From Lineolata rhizophorae (lineage: Eukaryota; Ascomycota; Dothideomycetes; Lineolatales; Lineolataceae), in assembly GCA_010093515.1 (NCBI GenBank), contig MU001679.1, positions 899,918 to 963,917 of the forward strand: a stretch of DNA of 64,000 nucleotides, in the 5' to 3' direction. This document shows positions 11,148 to 22,818 of this stretch, piece by piece; position 1 is the first letter of the stretch, and each line of letters opens with the position of its first letter. A model generated the notes under the pieces. It was not told the origin of the DNA. It worked only from the letters and a program-made list of their open reading frames with translations, and searched no databases. The translations under genes were made by a program, and so were the position numbers.

Positions 11148-11913
11148 TCAATAGCCGACGCCGATGAGATAGTCGGCCAGCTGCTCGACCACATTGGCCG
11201 CCACGCCCGGCTGGACACTCTCCGGGTAGTGCGCGACGAGGATGGCCTGGGACGTCTTGACGATGACGATGCCCTCCTTGCCCTGTACAGCGACCCTACG
11301 TCAGCAAAATATCACGAGAGAGAATCGCGTAGACTATGACGAGTAAGCGTTCGCTTTCCGCACCTTCTTGCCGTATAGACTCCGTTCATCGGCCTTGAGG
11401 ACTACGAATCGCTCGCCGCCCACGTGCAAGCCCGTCTGCTGCACTTGCTTTAGGCCGTTCTCGTCGCCCTTGTCCTTGTATGCGGCCACGATCTCCTGCA
11501 TCTCATTTGGTGCAACCTGCGAAGCGATGGCGTCGAGTATCCGTTAGCTCATGCCCTCTCTTTGTACATGGTTTCCCTCCGTGGCTAGAGTGTTATATTA
11601 GGGCATCCGAGGGCGATGAGGCCGAGGCGGTGGAGGGTGGACCCAACTTGCGGGGAGACGCACCGAGAAGCCCGACGAGGTCGCCCAGACGCTGTTGCCG
11701 TCGGCGTTGAAGATGGCGGCCTTGTCGATGTTGCCCGTGCCCACGAGGCTGTATCCGACGTCAACAGGGTTCCTTCTCCTCTAGCAGGGTCCTGTCGGGC
11801 GGCGGTGACATACCTCGTATCAACGTATGCTGTTCAAGACGCAACAGGGCGTTAGCGCGGAAGATAGACTGGTAAAGGGATGCGGATGTCGGCTGCGCAC
11901 CTTGCCACGACAT
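11148..11913 (-). CDS. pfy1: Profilin (five exons, two of them micro-exons)
   Basis: Exons, in coding order: 11901-11913, 11814-11829, 11664-11748, 11364-11516 and 11148-11282. Together they give 133 aa, the usual profilin length. The start reads MSWQAYVDTSLVGTG, the canonical profilin N-terminus with its actin/poly-proline-binding Trp and Tyr. The middle has [19 protein letters not shown] and [15 protein letters not shown]. The end has [19 protein letters not shown] and finishes ADYLIGVGY. Profilin binds G-actin, promotes nucleotide exchange, and delivers actin to formins through poly-proline tracts at hyphal tips and septa. Exons 1 and 2 are only 13 and 16 nt, and every junction has GT-AG ends and agreeing phase. 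The gene is easy to miss because no exon exceeds 153 nt. Confidence 0.93.
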
Positions 11914-14325
11914 GACTGTTTACGGTTCTGCTGCTTGCGGAAATGCGTCGGCGATGGTCAGTTTTGCTTCCCTCCTGAGTTAGGCTCTGACTCCTGTTCT
12001 TTAGGTCTTTGACGGCGTCCGGACCAGAGGAGCGGGCCGGGGAAAGCAGGGAGGGGAAAACGACGCACGTGGAAGCTGTTGTCACGCAAGAAGAAAGATG
12101 CAAGGTCGAGATGCCCGGATGGTGATGGGAGCTTCGTCGGTCGGAGTTCTCGGAGAGAGGCGTGACGGTTTTGGTTGGGATGAGCGGTAGGACGTGCGGT
12201 TGATGAAGTGAGGGCCCGCCTAGGCCTGCCTGGTCGGTGCCGTCGGGGGGTCAGGGAAGCGGGAGGGAAGGGGAGGGGAGGGGGGCGGGCAGAGTGGGGT
12301 GCTTGGCGTGGCTTTTTTTGCTGCCCCGCCCCGCAGCAGCCGCCGCCCGCCCCGCTGACACCTCCGTTCCTGCCCGCCGCGTGTTCCCTGCTGCACCGCA
12401 CCGCACATATGCCGCTACCCAACCGCCCCTGCGACCTGCTTTGCCTCTCTGTGTGCCTAGATGGGTACCTAGGCGCCTGCCTCTGTCGACCCTTTGCCTG
12501 GAGACGCGAGTCTTCCGCCGCTGGTGAGTGCTGAAGCTCTTCTGAGCGTGCACTCCCTCCTGTCGTCCGAAGACATAGAGTTCGTGCCACGGAAGGAAAG
12601 GACCCGTCCGCGTCTTTTTCTGCGCTGTTGGATTACGCCCCATACCTGCACTTCGTCGTCATAATCCTGCCACTATGTGCGCCATCACGCAGCCCTGCCT
12701 GTTGCCCGAAGGGGGGTGCTGCGCGCATGAGCGCCCGGGCAGCCGCCTGCCCGCTAAATCCCGAGACCTACCGCTTGATTTCATCATGTAAATACCTGCG
12801 GTAAGAAGAGACGAGCACGCCGCATTCTCGTACCACCGTTTTGGTTTCTTACTTTTCTTAATACCGGCGGTGCACCCGTTTGTTGGCGGGCGTCTGCATC
12901 TCGAACTTGTACCTTGTCATACAGCCGTCCGTGGAGAACAGGTGCCTCCTATAGGCGACCTTCCGGGCAGTCTGCTGCTATAGGACGACGCATCCTCCCG
13001 TACCTTGCCTGCTCCGGCGCAGGTGCTGGCGTTCCCGTGCCAGCAGCAGGCACCCCACGCGCGCTTGCCGGCCTTGTTTTTCCATATCGGCGCATTTAAT
13101 TTGGCAGATAGGGTACATTCGAACAAAAGTCAGCCGTCCAGTCAGTCTGATCAGGCTCAGGTTTGTGCTTACTCTTGCGAGCCCACCTACTGGCTGGCTG
13201 TATCACAAGTTATCATCTGATCTTTTCATCTGCACGCTTTTTTGGTTATTACTCACAGAAACGTGGACCCCACAGCCGTACCTGAGAGTCTGCACAAGCC
13301 TTGACGCACGGAAGGTGTGCACGTTGAGGACTGGTACAGCCTCGGAAATATGGCCCGCTCTGGTCACTGGCTTGAGCTCTGTGCCAAGCATCGTTTTCTA
13401 CGAGAAACGAGAGCGTCAAATGATAATTATCTTCTAAACAGAGGTAGCAAATGTTGTGGTGGAGTATAGTTTAATTCCTCTAGTGTTAAGCACTCCGTAC
13501 TATATTCTGTTTCAAGACTACGTCACCATCTTCTGATGCGCGTTATAGGTCGTGCCGGATCTGCCCGATACATGGTCCCTGCGTAATAATAGGATCCCAA
13601 TATTAAACCTGTTTTTGTTTGCGGTTGGATTTGCACCGTCGATTGATGCCAAATGTCCGGTTCTCAGCTCTGAATAAAGAGCTTGTATTCTGCTGCAGCC
13701 TTTATGCAAACGTATGGTGGATTGTGTACCCTAAGGTCCGTGCACAAGCATTAGCATGTCTGCCAGACGAGCTAACTTAAGCTTAAAATTTAAGACTTCC
13801 CTTCCACATGCCATATCTGTCTCCAGCCCGTCTAGGTTCATGAATCTCGTCTATATCTGCTTATGGATTGGAATCCGACATTCCAACTAGCACATACTCT
13901 CCCTTGAAGGCGGCATGTTTCTCATTTTCTGGAAAACGCCCAGACCGACTCGCCTGAGCCAAGAATATCGCTAACCCGGTCCCGTTACTGCCGTCCAGGA
14001 CCTAGGCTAGCATGCCGGAATCAACCAACCACGGGGAGGCCGGCTGGGACGGGGACCACCGGCGCTCAATTGCTCCGACGGCCGAGAGATGCACACACGT
14101 CGCATATACGAGCTCTTTCGCGAGTTTCGTCGAATGGTCAGGCCTCGGCCTTCCGTGGAGTTCTAATTATAGTGGTTAGCGGTGAGTATTGTGAAACGGG
14201 ACAGTCACTGGTTTCACAGTACGGAATACTTAAACGGCGTTTGGAACCTGCCGTTCTTCCACGGAATTCTCGATTCATTTGACTACAAGAGAAGATCTGG
14301 CAAATATCTGTGCAACACAACGATC
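11914..14325. other. 2.4-kb divergent intergenic region
   Basis: Lies between the profilin start and the oxidoreductase start, so it holds both promoters. The part around 12100-12420 is GC-rich, with G-rich then C-rich runs and overlapping open frames on both strands that look like compositional artefacts. From 13100 the sequence is closer to average composition. No tRNA or protein family was recognised. The length would allow long 5' UTRs. Confidence 0.45.
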
Positions 14326-15894
14326 ATGGCGGCTGCAGGAGATCGCAAATATGACATCGTTTGTGTGGGTGCAACGGGTTATACGGGCAGGTTGACCGCT
14401 GAGTACATCACTCGCTACCTGCCTACGGATATCAAATGGGCCGTCGCGGGACGCAACCACCAGAAGCTCCTCGATCTGGTGCGGCATCTCAAGAGCTTCG
14501 AGGTTGATAGGCCCAATCCAGGTGAAGCAGTCTAGACCACACCGTGCCATTCAAGCTTGGACGATTAAAACTAACATGGAAAGTAGCTGTCGAGGTTATC
14601 AACTTCGAGGATGACGCGAGTTTGGCAGAGTTGGCGGGGAAGAGTAGACTGTCTATTGCAGTAGCTGGGCCGTACGCGCAGTGTGGCAGTGGGGTGTTCA
14701 AGGCATGCGCGGAGAACGGGACACATTACGTCGACTGGTGAGTTTAAGAGTGAGAAAGGCAGACTTCGTTCTCCATGTACTCTAACAAGTCAACAACTCA
14801 GCAACGGAGAAACCCCCTGGCTCCGCGACATGATCGCGAAGTACGATTCCACCGCCAAACAAACCGGCTCAATCGTGGGTCTTCCCACCCAATTTACCCT
14901 ACCTCCTACCACCCTCGCCCCCAATGCAACATCCCCTCCAAACTTTCACTAATCCTCCTCATGCCCAAAGATGCTCCCCTCCTCCGGCATCGCCTCCACC
15001 CCCGCCGCCCTCCTCACCCACCTCCTCGTCCACTACACTCTCACCGCCCACTCCCTCCCGACATCCTCCGTCCTCCTCTCCGTCCGCGCCCTCCGCGGCC
15101 AACCCTCCGGCGGCACTGTCGCCACCATCCTCGACCTCATGTCGCGCTACGGCGTCGTCGAGCTCACCGCCGCGAGCGCGACCTTCGCGCTCGCGCCGCG
15201 GAAGCCGTCTAAACGACGCACGGGCGCGGCGCCGGGCGCGCTGAACGCGGCCGGGTTTGCGCGGGTGAGGGGTCTGTGGGGCGCAGGGGAAGGGGGCCCC
15301 GCGGACGAAGAGGCCGTGCTGATCAAGGCGAAGGGCGAGGACCATGATAAGGCGGTCGTGGAGCGCGCGTGGGGGATTTACGCCGAGGCGGCGGAGTCGC
15401 AGGCTCCCGGTGGCACCGGGCAGTTTGCCTCGTATGGCGAGAACTTCGCCTTCGCGATGCGGGCCCACGTGCCGTCGGTGGGCAGCGCCCTGGTCCAGTT
15501 CTGGGGCTACGTCGCGTTCATCTTGGCGCTGCTGCTTCCGCCGGTGCGGTGGGCGGTCGGGAAGTATTGGTTCGCGCCCGGGGAGGGCTTGGATGAGAAG
15601 GGGAGGGAGGGTAACCTCGTCGAGTATGTGGCCATGGCCCATGCGGATAGGACGGGGGAGATGGAGGATGCGGGGAAGGAGAAGACGACGCGCGGTAGGA
15701 TGCGATTCAACGGCGATGTGTATTGGCTTACGGGCCTCTTTTTGGCCGAGGCGGCGATGATCGTGTTGAGGGAGAGGGACACGGACGCGCACAGGATCGG
15801 AGGAGGGGTGTTGACGCCGGCTTTTTTGGGAGAGAGGTTTGCGGAGAGGTTGAAAAAGGCAGGAGTTGAGATCGAGGTGGAAGACGTAGAATGA
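14326..15894 (+). CDS. Saccharopine dehydrogenase-like NAD(P)-binding oxidoreductase
   Basis: Exons 14326-14521, 14584-14737, 14802-14874 and 14971-15894 give 448 aa. The N-terminus MAAAGDRKYDIVCVGATGYTGRLTAEYI contains the Rossmann GxxGxxG (G15, G18, G21). It is followed by WAVAGRNHQKL and, after intron 1, SIAVAGPYAQCGSGVFKACAENGTHYVD. This order is typical of the saccharopine dehydrogenase-like / trans-acting enoyl reductase superfamily rather than the lysine-pathway enzyme. A hydrophobic stretch (VAFILALLLPPVRWAVG) in the last exon may be membrane-associated, as in SCCPDH-like proteins. The substrate cannot be told from sequence. The start was chosen at ATG 14326 because the frame upstream of it is unlike the family. 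Intron branch points (CTAAC, CTAAT) are visible. Convergent with Tof1, 167 bp apart. Confidence 0.87.
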
Positions 15895-16061
15895 GATAGT
15901 TGACAGTTTGCAATTGGTTTGGTACGTAAGGCCTTTAAGGAGGTGGTACCGCCATATTTTCATAATATAATAGAGCCCATTCAAGTTCTCGTTAAGAACT
16001 CCCAAGTTTGCTACTGCAACGTACAATTCATGAGACATGAATATTTAATGCGCGGGGCACC

Positions 16062-19000
16062 TTACTCCGAATCGCTATCAATGACAAATCCAGCCCGCAA
16101 CCTCAGCGGCTTGCGAATCGGCACATCTTCATCCTCGTCCCCCGCGTCCGGCATGGCTGTGTCCTGACGCTCCTGAGAGTTCTTCGGCAGCTCTCCGAGA
16201 TATTCAGGCTCATCATCACTGACACTCTCGTCGCGCTGCACCGGCTCCGAAGACAGTGGCGTACCCTCATCTTCATCTCCATAGCTTTCACGGCCAAATA
16301 GTACTGCCCTGTCAGTCTCATCCAGTAGATCACTCACACTACCATCCTCACCCTCACTAGCCGCATCTAGTGCCCCGAAGACATCTTCATCCTCATCATC
16401 GTCCTCCTCTTGGACCGTCCTCCTCCTCTTCGTTCCCTTCCTAGCAGTCGCTTCAGCACTGTCGCTCTTCCTTTTCTTACGCTTCGTCTCCTTCGCCTTT
16501 CCAGCTGTAATACCACTTTCAGGCGCTGTCCTCAGCCCTCTCCGATACTTGTCCTCCATTCTCTCGCGTAGGGCGGCCTCCTTAGCAAAGAACGCCTCGT
16601 CTCGCTCCGCATCATCCTCGTCGTCTGAGTCGTGCACGAACAAGTCACTCTTGATCTTCCGCCGCTTCTCCAAATCGCGCTCCCGACGCTTCTTCGCACG
16701 CTCTGCCTTTGCCTCATCCGATGAGTCGTCACCTTCCCCATCACCGTCTTCGCCGCTTTTGCGTCTCCTTCGCCGCCTCTTTGACTTAAGCTCATTGAGT
16801 GCATCTTCCGCGGTGTGCTGCCTTGCCGTCGGCCCACCTGCGGGAAAGAGGAAGTCTTCCTCGCCATCCTCGTCCTCACTCATCGCCGCCCGCCGCCTAC
16901 GCGCCGCGGCGGCGGCGCTGGCCTTTGAGCGGAGGAAATCTTCCGCGGACTTGCCGTCATCGTAGACCGGGGGATCGAACTCGAAGCGGCGTATGAAGGC
17001 GAGCTTCTCGCGGAGGTCGACGGATGGAATGGCGGAAGGTATAATCCAGGAAGCTTCAGTGTCGTCGAGTTCGCCGAGCCGGAGGAAGCCCAGAAGGGTG
17101 AGGAGGAGGCGGAGTTTGTTGTCTTTGAAGAGAGCGACGCGACGCTCGTCGTTGTCAGGGTGGACGGCGATGGAGGGTGGTTTGGAGGAGTCGTCATCAG
17201 CGGACTTTTCTTCCGCATTGGGTCGGTGGGTGATCTGAGACCCTGAAGCTACCTGTTCTTGATTGGCGTCCTGCAAAGATTGTTGTTGTTGTTGCTGCTG
17301 AGAAGGGGCTTTCCTTGCCTCCTGTTCGGCTTTCCAGGCTTCTCTCTCTTCCGCTGCTTTCTCCAAAATAGTCTTGATCCACCCAAGCGCATCCGCTTTG
17401 CCTTGGTTGATCAACACACCCACCGCCACACCAAGCTGCTCATGGAAATCCATTCCCGGCTTGACCTCCAGTTCGGCCGGCGCCCTCGGCGCTCTTGTCA
17501 TTGCCGCTTTGTCGTGTCCGTGCTCTAGATAAAACACTGTTCCTGGGATCTTCTTGAACAACATTTCTATCACCAACTCCGGCCGGTCCGGTAGTTTTTT
17601 GACGACCTTCCTGAACACATTCCTCACCAACTCCTCCCACTCCTTAAATCCTGGCATATCTGGATCGAGCCCCCCAGGACCCCTGATCATCTTGTGGAAG
17701 AGGTGCAAGATGTCAACACGGAAGAGCAACACACTCAACTCGTTTTTGAAGGCGACACGGTAGAAGAAGCGGTGTGCACGTTTGAGCTGTTCTGATGATA
17801 GGTCGGCATAGGCCTTCGCCAGCGACACAAACGTGTTAACAGAATCCTCGTTTGTGAAGCGCGTTGCAAAACGCGTGAAATCGAATTTACGCTCCCGTGA
17901 GGTGCGCTCAGCTGCTTGCCGCGTTTCCTCAGCATCCCCTTCGATTTCCTGGTCGCCGTCTTCATTGTTGGGGATGCTCTGTCGTTTCTTCTTACGCGCG
18001 CGGGACCGGATCCGGACCTGCATGTCGACATTTTGCTTCGAGTAGCGCTCCAAAAGGCGCAGAAATACATGCGCGAGCTCCGTGACAGAATCCAAATAGC
18101 CGAAACCCTGGTATTTGTATCCCCTGAGAAGTGCTAGCATGCGATCGTGTGTCATACCCTCGTAGAAAATACGGTTCTGAATGTTCTCTGCAATCTCCTG
18201 GTCATCCTCGTTGGGCGAGTCCGCCATCTCCTGGACCGTCAATAGAACTCTCGTAAAGCACCGCATACCCGCGTTCAAGTCCTGCCAGGCCTTGTCGTCC
18301 ATACTACGCTGCATGAAGCGGCTCAATGCGATGAAGCTTTCCTGATTGAGGACACCGGCCACGAGAGCAAAACTATTGTCATCATTGGGTGACGAATCGG
18401 GTGTCTTTCCGGCACATTGCTTGCCTTTCGCCGCTGCTCGTTGAGTGGCACTCTGCCGCCTGAGGCACTCAGCTTGCAGGAACCAGGAAACCAGATAGAA
18501 ATACTGGCGAGAGTGTTCTCCCAACACCCGATCTGCTTCGCTTTCAATCGCCTTGCGGATATGGATAAATAGCGGGTTGAATGAAGAATCTAGAAACTCG
18601 TTGATAAAGTCGTGAAGGTACTTGCGAACTGACTGGCTGAGCGTGACTTTGGTGTCGAAGTCATTCGCGCCCGGTTCCTCAACGTTCCGTGGTCGATATT
18701 TAGGCTTGTTCCAACGCTTTGTGCTGTCCATCTTTCGTATTGCTTTATCCTGGCTTGAGATACCATCTTGGCCGAATATAGTGCTCATGTTGCCATTATC
18801 GCGCTGCAGCCAGACCATGGTGCCGAACCGACTATGCCGAGAAGGGGCATCACGAGCCTGGCTGGCTAGCATGGCCTTCTCTTTCTGAATCAGATCACTC
18901 AATTCGTCTGTATGCTTGCTCGCAAGTTTTTCTTCTTCTAAGAACAACTGTTCTGGGTCCACACCTTTCAGCATGTGGAAAAGTATCTCAAGCACAAGCA

Positions 19001-19808
19001 CGTCCTGCGTCGGGAAGTCACCTTTCACATTCGCCGCGATGGTTAATAGAAAAGGGAAAACATCCTGATTCTGGAGTGCATCAATGACGGAGGAGCGGGA
19101 AACTTCGGCCTCATCTCCGTCATAGACAGCGTTCTTTGGGGGTGCGATCTCGGCCACGTTCCGAATGAAGTAGAGCACGAATCTGATTAGGCCCTCATCC
19201 CTAGGCGTCCGGTCCCGACACGGTGTCGCCATGCATGGAAGTGCAATTCGGACCGCTGCCCGAAGGATTTGTCCATCGTGGTGAATGATGTCCCGCTTAT
19301 ACCCGAGCTGGGCTAGCTGAAGATAGTTGAGGTGCTTGTGGTGGTTGCGTTTGAAATTCTCCTCCTCGATGTTGTAGGGATAGGTAATGGGCACGAGAAT
19401 TTCAAGGCATGCCTGAGCTAACTTGGACCGCATGTGGTCCTCGGTTGCGTCTTCCGGCCATGAAGCTAGAATCTCGAGGAGGTCGCCTTTCACTAGGTTG
19501 GCTTCGGCTAGGCACCGAGCGACGTCGAGCCGCTGCCGTTTGTCGTCGTAGAGGCGCAGCCATCGTCGGATGTCGCGCAGGCAGGCAAGAGCATCGTCAC
19601 CGAGTACGTATCTGCCATCATCTTCTCCACCACTACCTCCAATCTAGAGTAGACGAAAAGTTATGTTAGTCCCTTTCATCGCCGATTGTGAGATGGATTG
19701 GACATTTGGTGCACGTACTGCAGAAACAAGGCTGTAAACATGTGCCCTGACTACGGGATCAACCGTTTCCGGGCCATGGGCAGCCCACCCATCCAGATTG
19801 GACTGCAT
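16062..19808 (-). CDS. tof1: Topoisomerase 1-associated factor Tof1 / Swi1 (Timeless family)
   Basis: Exons 19719-19808 (30 codons) and 16062-19643 give 1223 aa. Exon 1 supplies MQSNLDGWAAHG and the conserved VRAHVYSLVSA; exon 2 continues GGSGGEDDGRYVLGDDALACLRDIRRWL. The Timeless N-terminal domain follows, with PYNIEEENFKRNHHKHLNYL and RFVLYFIRNVAEIAPP. The long C-terminal third is highly charged, with Lys/Arg-rich NLS-like blocks alternating with acidic runs, and ends in RAGFVIDSDSE. Tof1 pairs with Csm3 in the fork-protection complex, couples polymerases to the CMG helicase, and mediates S-phase checkpoint signalling and fork pausing. The annotated N-terminus is well supported by domain continuity across a phase-0 intron of 75 bp. 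Confidence 0.94.
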
Positions 19809-20280
19809 CGTGGCCGAATTGGTTCGTAGTTGTGGTGTTGATGGTGTGAAGCGTCAATTCAAAAGCTCGGCAGCGGGACGACGCGCCTCTAGGTACGCGA
19901 GACGCGTCGCGGCGCGTTACCCACCCGCACTTTCGGTTTCCCCGAGCCGATGCCCCGGCATTTGCTTTGTACTTACGCCATTTTGTCTAGCAAACCCCTA
20001 TAAAAAAATTATACAGCTATATTTCCTCCGAGGCCCAAGGCATCCATAAGCTTAAGAAAAAAATTTTTTTCTGGAAATTTTGCGTCTTCTTGATTGGGAG
20101 TATTGAGCTTGAACAGTTGCAGAATTCCGTCCCTAGTACTCCGAGGGCCGCGAGTAGCCGAGGCATGACGCTAATTCCCTAAGCACATGCTAAAGCAACT
20201 TTCCTCAAGCTGATCTTCATTCGCTTCAATTGCCATCTCTCCCGATTCCTCTAGCGACACGAGCCTATCCGCAATTCATC
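19809..20280. promoter_or_regulatory. Divergent promoter region of tof1 and the hydroxybutyryl-CoA dehydrogenase gene
   Basis: 472 bp separate two start codons that point away from each other, so both promoters must lie here. A/T-rich runs near 20055-20070 are the most likely nucleosome-depleted stretch. I see no confident transcription-factor site. Confidence 0.5.
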
Positions 20281-21290
20281 ATGTTTACCACAACCTCTCG
20301 GCACATCCTGCGAGGCGCGGCGCCCCGCTGCGCTCGCTCCTATAGCTCTGGCCCGGCGGCGCAAGCGGCTGAAGTGAAAAAGTTAGGTGTTGTTGGTGCA
20401 GGGCAGATGGGCTTGGGGATCGCCCTGGTGGCAGCCCAGAAAGCCGGAGTCCCGGTGACTCTGGTGGACAATTCGCAGGCATCATTGGATAAAGGGCTCA
20501 AGTTTGCAGATAAGCTGCTCGAGAAAGATGTCTCCAAGCAGAAGATAACTAAGGACGAGTCGCTCGCGACTCGTGCGCGGCTGGCGCCTACCACCAAGAT
20601 GGAAGATCTGGGGGATGTAGACTTTGTCATTGAGGCTGTTCCTGTTCGTTTTCTCTCCTGCTTTGTACAAATTGATCCACCGTTAGGAGCTTACAATGTC
20701 TCCAGGAAATTCCCGACCTCAAAAACAGCATTTTTTCCAACCTCGCCCAAGCGTGCCCGCCGCATGCTATTCTCTCGACAAACACTTCTTCGATCTCAGT
20801 CACTAGAATCGCCGCTGCCACCAACTCCGCTGAGGCTGCTTCCCGCGTCATCTCTACCCACTTCATGAACCCGGTGCCAGTACAAAAAGGCGTTGAGATC
20901 ATCACGGCACTACAGACATCGCCCGCTACTATTGTTACGGCCCTTGCCTTCTGCGAACGCATGGGCAAGATTCCCTCACGCAGCGCAGACTCTCCAGGCT
21001 TTCTCGCCAACCGAATTCTCATGCCGTACATCAACGAGGCCATTATATGTCTAGAGACAGGCGTTGGGGGCAAGGAGGATATTGACTCTATCATGAAGAA
21101 CGGCACGAATGTGCCAATGGGTCCGTTGCAGCTGGCTGACTTCATTGGCATTGACACGTGCATGGCTATCATGGAGGTGTTGCATAGGGAGACGGGAGAT
21201 AGCAAGTATCGTCCGGCGGTGTTGCTAAGGAAAATGGTGGATGCTGGTTGGCTTGGTAAGAAGAGCGGGAAAGGATTTTACGATTATTGA
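20281..21290 (+). CDS. 3-hydroxybutyryl-CoA dehydrogenase, mitochondrial
   Basis: Exons 20281-20643 and 20706-21290 give 315 aa, the usual length. Residues 1-~30 (MFTTTSRHILRGAAPRCARSYSS) are Arg/Ser-rich and amphipathic, as in mitochondrial targeting peptides. The NAD-binding GxGxxG is in LGVVGAGQMGLGIA. After the 62-bp intron come the family motifs LSTNTSSISVTRIA and STHFMNPVPVQKGVEII, whose His is the catalytic residue of the family, then DSPGFLANRILMPYINEA. The end, LGKKSGKGFYDY, is the standard C-terminus. The enzyme oxidises or reduces short-chain 3-hydroxyacyl-CoA in beta-oxidation of short-chain acids. The donor is GTTCGT, off consensus, but the phase and family continuity (EAVP-EIPDLK) support it. 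Confidence 0.93.
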
Positions 21291-22818
21291 TATATTGTTG
21301 TGATCAACTTACGAACTGTACGAAAAGTTGTTCTATTAAGTCGCTGGTTGGATATTAAAACCAGGCATCATCCAAGGAGGTCATCTTCTCAGTTCAAGTC
21401 CATAAATAGCTCCTAACTTGAAATGTGAGTTCCAAAACGGATCATTAGCTAGTGTGTTTGTACAGGAATCAAAAGTATGCCATGATAATAGCACCACACA
21501 GTTAATGGCACTAGTTATAGAGTTACATACATTACCTTCCATCTCCAAACACCGAAAACAAATCGTTTGTCAAGAATGTATTTATCAAACAGCTTGTAGC
21601 TCCGTAATTATGCTACAATCGGAATTTTCCATCACTTTTCCATATCAGAATGTCGCCCGAGAGTTACAACATGGGCCCATTGCCCATTGGACATTCCATT
21701 TTGACTTGGGCTTGCGTGCTAGGGTCACAGCGTGCACGCCCGCCCAGTTGCTTCTCCCTAATACAACTCTGTACATTGATATCACTGTCGGAACATCCGA
21801 TGCGCTGCTCAAACTTCGAGTTTCGTCTAATAGTATCGCGATCTTCGTATCACGATCTATCATCACAAATGCACCACTCAGTTTACAGGATAATATCATT
21901 GTCTGTATGCCCAACTTGCTTTGCAAGATTAGCAACGCCGCGCATGCTGACATTCAATTTAGCATTTTTAGTTTGCTATTCGCTCTGCCGCTAACTCTGT
22001 ATGTCAGCATCACAATTAGCATGCTATATTGGTCAAACAGTTTAATTTTTGGCCTACAACGTGTATAATATATGCCTAGAAATATCACGTAGCTATACAT
22101 CAATTATAATCCCGATCCCCTTACTGCTAGAGTCATTCTAGCCTTTGCCGGACATTTCGACATCACGTCGAATATTCCTACTCGGCCGCATGTCCAATAA
22201 TATCCTTATGTATATATCGAAAGTACGATAAGAGAATGCGCCATGCGCTGGCCCGGCGTGGTGATTGAACTCTTTGGTCCAGAATTGATTCAGTTTCGAG
22301 CCAGAAATCTAGAGGGCGGGCTAAGCCAAAAGTTATTGAGATATAATGCTCGTGTCACCGTTCGCTTAACTCGCTAAATGCCCAACTGCACGAATTCTTA
22401 TTGTTCTACGGTGAACTTTTTGATCTAAATGTCGCGTCAGCTAGGCTTCGGTCCCTATTGACGCGCCGGCTGATTGTCGCAATTCACCCTCGGCAAGCGA
22501 AAAGTGGCGCGGTGACGTGTTAGAGCGCGGCTCTGCGGGAGGGTGGGTCTCGGACGGGAAGCAACGACAGGGGTCCCTGCCGTTGACGAGGCGGTGGAGC
22601 GCGGCAGAAACGCGCTTGCTGACAGCTCGAGCCCAAAACAAATCCTCGCACCCTCGACCTTTTTCTTTCTTCCAAACTCCTTCTCTCACCGCGCACGATC
22701 GTCGACAACCACCACATCGTGCACATTCTCGTCCAAAACCTTCTCTCCAGCTGCACAAGCTTCTTCTTGCCTCCGGCAACTATTTTTTCTGATCAAATCG
22801 ACATTCTCTACTGTCGCG
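21291..22818. other. 1.5-kb AT-rich intergenic region
   Basis: Follows the dehydrogenase and includes the RCC1 promoter and 5' UTR at its right end. A 650-base open frame at 21418-22068 begins at TTG and shows no family-like sequence, so I do not call it. The sequence from 21400 to 22440 is clearly more AT-rich than the flanking genes, which may reflect old decayed repeat DNA, though no element is identifiable. Confidence 0.45.

Noticed and set aside
12200-12650. Overlapping open frames on both strands upstream of profilin
   Set aside because: Extreme Pro/Arg/Gly composition in several frames at once is typical of GC-rich promoter DNA, not coding sequence.
21418-22068. 650-base open frame on the plus strand
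   Set aside because: It starts at TTG, has no family-like motif, lies in AT-rich intergenic DNA and lacks a convincing start context.
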